DNA from: Craspedostauros australis
Lineage: Eukaryota; Bacillariophyta; Bacillariophyceae; Mastogloiales; Achnanthaceae
NCBI GenBank assembly: GCA_026770025.1
Contig: JAMXDE010000048.1
Coordinates: forward strand, 310,001 to 374,000
DNA: 64,000 bases
Reading direction: 5' to 3'
Under the pieces are notes generated by a model. That model worked only from the letters and a program-made list of their open reading frames with translations, had not been told where the DNA came from and did no database searches. A program made the position numbers and the translations under genes. Positions 55,321 through 64,000 of this stretch are shown here, piece after piece (position 1 is the first letter of the stretch; each line of letters starts with the position of its first letter).

Positions 55321-57384
55321 GAGCCATGCAAGCGATCAAACTGCCCAGATCATGATGCATCGATGGCACCCGCAAAGGTGGGGACCATTGGTACTGGGAG
55401 ATCGTGAGAGACGCAGATCGCGCACAAAGCATAGAATGCCGGAATGGTGGAGGTATCAGTACTTACTCGTACCTCTGTCGCGAGTTTTTTTTTGGGGAAT
55501 AGACACGAAGTTGTGGAGATACATACGCCAGCAGTGAACGGTGCCGATACCGATACGAGTACAAAACATAAATTGGCAAGAAGTCAGTGTTACAATGCAT
55601 CTCCTATGGCCTGATCCTTCTCGCTGATGAATACCTGAAGAGAGATGTCAATCTGCGTTGTACCAGAGAGATTCTGCGCACATGCATTCTGACTGCGGCA
55701 AGTGTTCAAACAAGTCAAGTCCAAACGGCGCAAATGGAGACATGGTGGACAAGATCACAATCGTTGAGACGCATTGATACCAGCGGCCAGGAGTCTCTTG
55801 CCTCGTATTGGTCGAAAATGCACAAACATATTCGTACTCATACTCATACTCGTACTCATACTCGACCCTACACACGATTACGCAAGGTTAGAGTACATGT
55901 AATACACGCAATACATAGTTTTCACGACTAAGATCTGACTACCGTTGTCTTCCAGGGTTGTCTTTCCATCGTCTTGGGGTGGCTTGAGCTGTGGGTACCG
56001 TGCTTCGCTTGTACGAGTAGTCGTACATGAAGGAAACCCAACGTGGAGTATCCGGAGGCAAATGTGTGGAGAATGCGCCGCCAACTCTCTCAACTCCAAG
56101 GAATGAAGTTCATTCGTACTGCCACCAACACCCTTGGAGAACGGTGAGTGTATTTTGTGACAATGGCAGGATCGATAGTCGTACGCTTGTTGACTGGCAA
56201 CGGCGTAGACCGCATTGCGTTTGGAGCCCATGGGACAGAATCTGTTGCACCCTCCATGAACTATCTTGCACCATCGCAGGGGATCCGAAGTCCACGAAAG
56301 TATTCCCACTGACAACCCCCCTCCCCCCTTGAGTCTTCCGATGCAAAGTGAGACGTCATTGCCGCCCCGGACCGTTCTTGTCATCTATGACATGGACGCA
56401 TCATGCCCTCCATTTCCTTCGTTGAAGCTGTGGCGGATGAGATCCACCAATAGTCGTTCCTGACCCGGGCATCTGATCCGATGGTCTTCACGGAAACGTA
56501 CTTTCTGCACTTCTTGCCGCGGAAGCTTTCATCCTCTCTTGACCACCCCGCCGCCATCATCGTCGTCATCGATGTCGATGTCGATGTCGATGCGGGTGGT
56601 GGGTGGTGAGGGGTGGTGGTATCAGTCCTCTGCCTTGCTACCAGCGCTGTTATCATTGGTGCTGTGGTTGCCGTCCGCATGAAGACGATGATGAAGTCGC
56701 CACGGAGGCACGCAGCTGTGCCACCATCGCCTAGGAGAGGAACATACACGTACAACAGATGCAAGTAGAAGAGGAGTGAACGACGACAAAGCATCTACGG
56801 CGCCATAGTAGTACTTGTTTGCCAACTGTACCCTGCTCAGGTACTTGAAAGGCCTGACGCTTGTCGTCCGCGTGGATCTCGCGTCGGATGAGAACTGTAC
56901 CTATTCGTACGTGTCATCACGTACATGCCCATGTGCACACAACCAAGTATGTCAGGTCTTTTTGTCATGGGACGACAAAAACTCACCATCTCTATTTTGG
57001 TCACAGAGTGCGAGTGTCATCTGGTGACAATGGCAGGGCTGCGGTGCCTCCAAAAGAACAGCCCATGCCCATGGAACGACGTGAGGACGGAATGGTCCAC
57101 AGAACGACAAACATCATGAGTTCGCGTGCAAGGCACAAAAGCATGCCGAAATGTCCCTTGGTTCTCATCAAACAGGAGCAACGCGCAAGCGCTGCTGTGA
57201 GGGAGCAAAATGCCCGGGTTCGAAGGACCATGTATGCTACATTAGTTTTCATTGAGGATCGACAGATGCCTCAGAGGGGATCATCTCGCTGATTGTGCAA
57301 AGATCGTCCCGTATCAGACCGGTCCCAAGCACCTTGGTCAACTTTGCTGCAGCTTCCGTACTTCTTCTGCGGCTGTGTCTTCTT
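55321..57384. other. Spacer, no supported gene
   Basis: I see no recognisable gene. Simple sequence includes a (tactca/tactcg)n run at about 55828-55866 and a gatgtc repeat near 56568-56592. This is the 3' side of the minus-strand kinase gene. Confidence 0.45.
55828..55866. repeat. tactca/tactcg hexanucleotide microsatellite
   Basis: About six units of tactca or tactcg, lying in noncoding sequence. Confidence 0.85.
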
Positions 57385-60300
57385 CTATGGCGACGATGAC
57401 GCTTGCTGCTGCTGCGGTGTCGTTCTCTCCTGGTTGTCACGGAACCACAACACTTCTTCGTAGGTCTTTTGCTTGAGCGTCTTCAGATCCATCTTGGAGG
57501 CATTCAAGAATTCGGGCGTTTGCATTACCTCCAGCGCTCCCCGCTCCATCTGTTCCCTCTGCACATTTTTCAAGAATGGATGCTGCAGTGCCTGCTGGGC
57601 TGTCAGGCGCTTGTTGGGATTGAACTGCAGCATCTTGTCCAGCAGATCCAAGGCTACGGGATCGGCGGCGGGGAAGAGCTTCTGGATTGGTTTGGAATGC
57701 TTGATGCTGCCAAGCAGAGTCTTGATGTATTCGGTCGCCTTCAACCCGAATGCATCCATGTCTTCCTGGCTGGGAGCCCCGATCACGGAGAAGATCACGC
57801 TGAGCTGATCCATCCGTTCGTCTGATGACACGTTACCGCCTTCACCTGACAATGGATAAGATGTGCCGCCAGGGAAGAGTGGAGATCGATCTTGATAGCT
57901 CGGTATGCTATCTTGCTGCATCGACAAAAGCTCTGCCAAGATGCAACCCAAACTCCAAATGTCAACAGCTGAAGAATACGGCTGAATCAAGATCAATTCG
58001 GGGGCTCTGTACCAGCGCGTCACGACATGCTTTGTCAGCTGCCTCGTCAGGGGAGCTTGCTACAAAAATGGGACGGGCACAGGTGGTGTGATGGAAATTC
58101 ATGTCAACCGTTGGATATCAAAGGTGAGAAATGGGATCATGTGCATGGTGGAACAAAGAAATAGAGTAGAGCACAAGTGTTAGACGCATTGCATTGTATT
58201 GCATTGCATAATGACGTGCAAGTATTCGAATTGTCATCCTCGAAAGACTTCGACCAAGAATCTGCGTCTGGCAAGCGCAGAAAGGCATAATCCAACCGAC
58301 CAATCCATCCAATCTGGACAATCGCTACACAAGTCGTACAATGGCTATGCTGAAGACGCAGCGCAGGCCATTGACAGATACGGAATGATGCATGCAGCAC
58401 GAAGCATGATGCTCAACTCACCTTCATGGAAGCAAAATTGGGAGGTGCCCGCACGTCCTTGCCAGGCGTCTTGCTCTTGTCCTTCTGTTCGTCTTGAGCA
58501 GTCGACGACATCATCGTTGATGGATCGACCGTCCTTGCAAGTCCAAAGTCGCAAATCTGTCATGCCGTCATTCGATCGCACACATTTGAGTTTCATCGAG
58601 TCGGAAACATGTCATACAATGGGATGAAAGGGAATAATTGGCGAAGAAAAGTGGTGGTTGTGAGATAAGAGTCGTGGCTGTCATGAGATTGCAACAGGTG
58701 CCTGCAAGGGGATCGAGACAGAGGCTTTGCCCCTCCCATGCACATACAATAGCACTAGCAGCAGCAACAGCCAAATATCATACCGGAGGAAACTGTGTGC
58801 GCAGTCTCCGCATTCATATCTATCTTCTTGCCATGCCATTTGCACGTGCTCCACGCTGGTCAAGCAGTCGCCGCGCATCCGCACACGGCACCGCCAGATA
58901 CACTCACTTTAAGAGAACAGTCTTCATTGAGAAGGATATTGGCCGGCTTCAGATCACGATGGATCACTGACGCGGAATGCAGGAATCGCAAACCAGCCAG
59001 CATCTGGTACAGGAATGTTTGGATGTGCTCCGTCGTGAGGTATTGCGGCGACATGATGAGTTTGTACAGATCCGTGTCGACGTCTGTGATGACATGGATT
59101 AAATATGCATTCGTTCATGGGGCGCGCGCATGTACACGAACATGGCATGATAGAGTAGAGTAGAACGACGTACAGAGTGGAATCAGCGAATGTTGTGTTG
59201 TGTTTTGTTGCGTATCATCGGAACAGCTGTGGTGAGTATGCGTGCAACATGCGATAATGGATTTGGGATTGACATAATCATGCAAGATGCAATGCAATGT
59301 AACGTCACGTGATGGCATGGCTTGAACCGTTGGCATGGAAGAACAGGCCAACGCGACGATCGGGCTTGTACGTGACTTTCATTGCAGCCCGCGCACATCG
59401 AAGACAACGCACATGCCGCAAGGAAGAGATGCGACTTACATTCAAAGACAAGGTAGAGATCGTGGAAGTCATCCAGATCATCAGTCGGTGGCTGGACAAC
59501 ATCCACCAGCTGTATGATGCACTCGTGGCCACGCAGACGTCGCAGGATGTAGATTTCACGGAAGAGACGGACCGCATCGACTTCTTGATCGAACGGCGAC
59601 GTGATGCGCTTGATGGCCACGAAGGTGTCGGGCGGATGGTGCAAGTCGCGCGCTTGCGCCACCTCGCCGTAGCTGCCCCTACCCAGCATGCGTATCAACT
59701 CGTACCGATCCCCGACCGCCCATTCTGAGAAGTCTTCGGATAGCATGGGCTGGCGGAGTGGAGGAGCGTCGGCAGGTGCATTTTGCTGCTGCTGCTCTGT
59801 TTGTTGTTGCGGTGGCTGTGCCGTGGCGTGCGGCGCAGACGAAGCCGCCTTTCGAGAGGGTTTGGGAGCGGGTGTGACTGCGCCATCGCTGAAGAGCTGA
59901 TGCTGCCGTTCCAGCTCCTTCGCGTTCTGGATTTCTCGGTTGGTGACGACGGGCACAAGCGGCAGCGAAGGTGTGGCAATGCCCGTGGGCGTTGGCATGG
60001 CGTGCAATGGCATGCCTCTGGGCGTGCGGGCTGTTTGGAAGTGATGCTGATGATGCCATATCTTGGCTTCCGACGATGCCGGAGTCGACGGTGGCGCTGG
60101 TGGGACGTCAGGGATGTAAAGCGAGTTGCCCGAGGGCGTCATCAAGCTTCGGAATGAGTCGGATCGAGCCAGGGGTGTTGTGGCGGTCGCTGCTGCTGCT
60201 GCGCCGGATGTAGCACCAGTGCCGACCGGCGCTGTCGCGACGGACGTGTACGAGGCCGCAGATGCTGCTGCGACAGCCATGGCGGAAGCGGAGTGTGAGG

Positions 60301-61078
60301 AGAGGTCGGACATGGATGATGAGTCGCCCAGGCTGGACCGCCTTCTCTGAGACACGGTACTGGGAAGTGGGGTGCGGGGGGTTTCGGGATAGGCTATGGC
60401 TGCGGTGATGGCGTGGTCTGGGTCCTGCTGGGTCATTTTGGATGGCGTGGAGGGCCCGTACGGTTCTCCCTGATCGTTGCAGGAGAGGTCGTCGGAGGAT
60501 GCGTGCCTGATCCTGGACGACAGCGGTTCCTGCGAGGGTCTTGGAGTTTCGGCCAGCGCGGCCGCCGTCGACGTGACCATCATGGAGCGAGCTGGCGGGG
60601 TGGTCTCCCCAGGCTCCGGCTGTTGTTGTTGCTGCCGCTGACGATGCTGCAGCGATGAATCAGACAGCACCGGCATTTCGTCGCCTGATGGTTGGGTTGG
60701 ACGTGGGGTACATGCTTCGTCTGGTCGGAGCCTCTTTTGAGGTCGACTCTGGAGGTCGATAGAGGGTTGGTTGCTGTCCTGCGGCGGATCACTGTTGGAT
60801 TCCAGAGCGGCCGGAGCCAGAGCAGCAGCAGAAGAAGCATCGGTCACCTGGGTATGGAGACCTCCGGTGGCTGGTCGCTTCATGCGAGTATCCTGCGTCG
60901 AAAGTCCTATCTGTGCTTGACTGTCGCTGTCGCTGTCGTTGTCGTTGTCTCTGTCTGTGGATGGAACCTGCGGTTGTGACGGATGGTGTGCTGGAAGGGG
61001 AGGGGTTGACGGCATTGTGGCCTCCACCTGCAGCGCCGGAGCATTCCCGGCCATGGTATCTGTGTTGCTGGTTGACAT
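57385..61078 (-). CDS. MAP-kinase-like Ser/Thr kinase with long N-terminal extension (four exons)
   Basis: Exons are 61078-59440, 59083-58908, 58556-58422 and 58059-57385, giving 874 residues; introns of 356, 351 and 362 bp are all GT-AG. Each junction restores kinase motifs (FE|YVDTDLYKLI; LK|ICDFGLAR; MK|QAPLTRQL). The first 456 residues are disordered, rich in Ser, Pro and Gln, with many SP/TP sites. The catalytic domain starts DRYELIRMLGRGSYGEVAQA. Then come VAIK with Lys490, HRDLKPAN with Asp590 and DFG with Asp608. TRWYRAPELI and the CMGC/MAPK insert FPGGTSYPLSG follow. The activation loop carries a roughly 30-residue Lys/Asp-rich insert, and the TxY site is replaced by Thr659-Lys-His661. 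The fold is certainly CMGC kinase, closest to ERK-type MAPKs; activation must differ from the TxY scheme. Pathway unknown. Confidence 0.88.
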
Positions 61079-61835
61079 CTCCTATGATTCATATCACTCT
61101 GTTTCGAAAAGATTCCCAAGTTTCTATTGACACGGTGACGGTGGTTGGGTGGAAGATCGTATCTAATGTGTTGGATGTGAGCAAACAGGGATACACATGA
61201 AACGGTTAAAACAGGGTTACCATGCGAACACGGGCATCGCCCAACCATGAGAGACTAGAGCGTTCCATGACGACTCTATACGATCCGAGAACCCTTATAA
61301 TTTTGAATCTTCTGGGTTTACCACCCTCAATACCAATGCATGCGTGTGTCAACTTGGTTTATCATGCACATTCGCTCACGCGAGCCAAGAGCAAGTACGC
61401 GGGGACCGCCTGAAGAGGCGATGATAATACTGGGACCCCGCTCCGAGGGTGGACCGCCGTGAGCCGACACAGCTTGGAATCGTGTTGCATCCCCTTTGAC
61501 CATGGTGTTCTGGTGCATCGTGGCCGGTGCCAGAGGGATGTACTCCCACCGTTTGCTTTTGCGTGGTGTGGATGGCAAGACAAGGTGGACGCACCGACCG
61601 TAGACCATGCGGAACCCCTACTGAGACACGAGCCCATACTGAGTAACAGATCGTGTGCCTCGTTGCCACATCCGTGCTTCTCACTGTGGGCCAAAACATC
61701 GACACACACACGCTGCACTCTCACACACGACGAAACACGCTTTGTCCCAGCGGTGATTTCTGTCACAATCCTGTATCTTGGTTCCTTTTTCTGACTTCAC
61801 ACGCAACACACACTCTGATCAAGACAAGCACCATC
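61079..61835. other. Region upstream of gag; possible LTR/leader, not delimited
   Basis: It should contain the kinase promoter (minus) and, if the retroelement is complete on this side, a 5' LTR and primer-binding site. I could not define LTR ends or a tRNA-complementary site. There are no convincing genes. Confidence 0.4.
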
Positions 61836-62820
61836 ATGTTGACCAACAGCGATGAAATCCGTAATTCCCTCACCAACACCATGGGGTTCAACAAAGCCGA
61901 CATCGGAAATGCTCTTAGCGAACAAGGTCTGAATACGTTTGATGATCTCCTCATGTTCACCAATGACGACTTGGAGAAACTCTGCGACCGCATCCGAAAG
62001 GGAAGCGGCCTCATCCCCAACCCAGCACACACATCAGGCACTCGTTCGACCGCGCCGTCGCACACCAAGGACCCGGGTGTTACCATTGGATGGGTGCACG
62101 AGCTGAAGCTCCGAAAGCTCCGCTATGCACGTTTCCATTTTGACCGTATCCAATGTTCTTTCTTGGCTGCAGAGGCACTGATGGAACGTCTCAACAGCCT
62201 GTGGTCTCTCTTTGAAGAGGAGGTCCGTATCAAGGATTCACCGTTGGTGGACTTGCCTGACCCCCTTACCCGAGTGGAAAACGTCTGTGAGACCCTCGAA
62301 GACATTGCCAACTACCCCGAAAGCACACTCAGGGCCACCGACATGCCGCTCTCGTACATCATCCGTTCGAACCCACTCAAGCTGGAAGACAGGGTGCCAG
62401 CCATCAACACGCCATTTGGCGTACCCTCCATGAAAGGCAAGCTCGTCAACAGAGCCGCATTTACAGGCCTCAAGCATAAGGCAGACAATGCTACCATGTG
62501 GCATGTCATCCGCCATGTCACTCATGGTGGACTGGCATGGAACTGAGTACAGAGCAGCAAGCAAACCAGAGATGGACGTTATATTTATCTCATCCTGCTT
62601 GAGCACTATCGTGGTGACTCATATCAGGTCAGAACCAAGGCAGCAGCAACTAGCATCATCAACAACACCTTTTATGACGGCAAGTCACGCAACTTCGCCT
62701 TTGAGACGTGCACCCAATGTCTGAACTCTGCCTTCGAAGATATGGCAGAATGCGGTGAACCACTCGTCGAGGACGCAAAGGTCCGCCATCTCATGCATGG
62801 CATTCGTGTGCCACACTTGC

Positions 62821-62858
62821 ATGTCGAGATGTACATGTGAGTATATGTCGAGATGTAC
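62821..62858. repeat. 14-bp direct repeat at the break in the copia gag
   Basis: atgtcgagatgtac occurs at 62821-62834 and again at 62845-62858, 10 bp apart, exactly where gag similarity ends. It could mark an insertion or a local duplication. Confidence 0.8.
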
Positions 62859-63593
62859 GTGTATATGTGCATCGTTCACCCGTTATTCTCTCATACGCAC
62901 TTGGACGGTATAACTATACTCGTTTCGATAGTATGCTGTGATTCGTCAGAATTACAGTGGAAATGGAACACACGAAAATGAGCAGAATTTCTGGAGGAAA
63001 TTTGCAATCGACGATTTCTGAGAGAATTAGAAGATCGTCCGTCCATCCATCAATGGTACCAAGATAATCTCAAGGTATTTCCCAACTAAACCTCAGATGA
63101 CGATATCATCTGACAGGCTGCTGCATCACCAATGGAACATGACATCTGGAGAGCAGAAGGACGCCTACTGACGTCGACAGGATGTTATCATGTCACCACG
63201 TCGACATCTGTCTCCAAGTCAGAGCAGGAGGCGAAGATCCGATGACCAAAGGGCATCAAGATCATGGATACGGGAGACGAACTTCAAATGGTAAGTACTC
63301 ATGGAGTAGGAGCCAGTAGTGAATGAACGGAGTGTCGAATGCGGAGTAAGCATCGAACACGGAGTATCGTGTAGCACGAAGTACACGATGCTGAGACAGA
63401 GAGAGAGAATACAGAGAGGAGCAAGAGAGCATCTCGCGTACCGACTCATAGTCGGAGACCGAATCTACGAAACAGATTGAAGTGCCGAGAGCATCGGGCA
63501 AGAGAACGGGCGTACACCGAGAGGATCGGAGTAGCCAAGTAATGAAATAGCAAACGAACGACTATCAACCAACACCATCTTCCACGATCGTAG
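62859..63593. other. Non-gag segment interrupting the copia element
   Basis: About 735 bp lie between the two gag-similar parts. I see no coding motif. It may be an insertion or simply a heavily mutated part of the element. GAG/GTACTC-type motifs occur near 63296-63300. Confidence 0.4.
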
Positions 63594-64000
63594 GTTACCG
63601 TGAGCGGAACTTGCCAACACTTGCATAACACATGTGACGCCATCATGTTGAACGAAAGCATCCGTTCCAGCTTCCCTGCCACTATGAATGCACTCAGCGA
63701 AGTGATCGACCGCAAACAGGCAGTAACACCAACATGCCACATCTCGTCCATGGGATGAAACAATGGCAGTCGTACCAACAACAACCACAACAACAAACCC
63801 GGGCGCGGAGGACAAGGTCGAACCAAGCAGTACAACCCCAACATGGTCATCACTGATCGTAATTTCCTCCCAGAAGAGTGGGCAGTCATGTCATCCGCCC
63901 AAAAGGCATGCGCTTTAGAGTTTCGTAACGCACGCGATAAGCATCGTGGTGTGATGTCTGTTGGCCAAGGCAGCCCGTCCAAACGCTCACGAGAGGATAC

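Larger units (their letters stand above)
61836..64000 (+). mobile_element. Damaged Ty1/copia-type (CoDi-like) retrotransposon, gag part, truncated by window end
   Basis: Gag-like coding starts at the ATG 61836. NALSEQGLNTFDDLLMFTND, IRKGSGLIPNP, ELKLRKLRYARFHFDRIQ and HVIRHVTHGG follow the order seen in diatom copia (CoDi) gag proteins. A TGA at 62544-62546 replaces an expected Trp codon, but the same frame then continues (VQSSKQTRDGR, then YHLMHGIRV-like sequence) to a second stop at 62838-62840. About 750 bp without gag similarity follow. Gag-like sequence resumes near 63594 (SIRSSFPATMNALSEVIDR) and reaches FLPEEWAVMSSAQKACALEF, the pre-protease end of such gags, with another TGA near 63757. 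Protease, integrase and RT would lie beyond the window. The copy is non-functional as read. Confidence 0.75.

Overview
The window looks like nuclear DNA of a diatom or close stramenopile relative. Several proteins begin with a signal peptide ending just before a Phe, the ASAFAP-type entry to a secondary plastid. One cell-surface protein carries the PSDMPS-type Ser/Pro repeats common in diatoms. The transposon remains are of diatom type (copia gag, stramenopile mariner). Genes have few, short GT-AG introns (115-425 bp), A/C-rich 5' leaders and long gene-poor spacers. The organism assignment is inference; no rRNA or organelle marker is present.

Layout. 1-5.2 kb: gene-poor, with a decayed Tc1/mariner-like element on the minus strand. 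5.2-6.4 kb: plastid-type formate/nitrite transporter. 7.6-9.0 kb: P-loop protein with a plastid-type presequence. 10.4-12.1 kb: SLC35F-like transporter. 13.4-14.4 kb: two-exon membrane RING-H2 protein. 14.6-27.4 kb: a tandem duplication, all on the minus strand, of an alpha/beta-hydrolase gene plus a giant COG3899-like predicted ATPase. Both ATPases survive; the second hydrolase is a relic. 28.5 kb: small coiled-coil protein with a Tyr-rich tail. 29.1-31.0 kb: sulfotransferase-like Golgi-type protein. 31.8-34.7 kb: three-exon secreted/anchored beta-propeller protein. 34.9-36.7 kb: SAM methyltransferase of the GSTCD/METTL25 kind. 45.4-49.2 kb: two-exon digalactosyldiacylglycerol synthase with a large insertion. 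49.9-50.5 kb: small plastid membrane protein. 57.4-61.1 kb: four-exon MAP-kinase-like protein with a very long N-terminus and an altered TxY motif. 61.8-64.0 kb: damaged copia gag cut by the window end.

Three small plus-strand genes (39.5, 42.4 and 54.8 kb) encode low-complexity proteins that share only a short acidic amphipathic C-terminal helix. They appear to form an undescribed family and are the best candidate for something new.

Functional links are loose, as expected in a eukaryote. Several products are plastid-related (nitrite transporter, DGDG synthase, P-loop protein, small membrane protein). No operon-like pathway is visible. Long spacers of 0.7-4.3 kb hold microsatellites but no recognisable gene.
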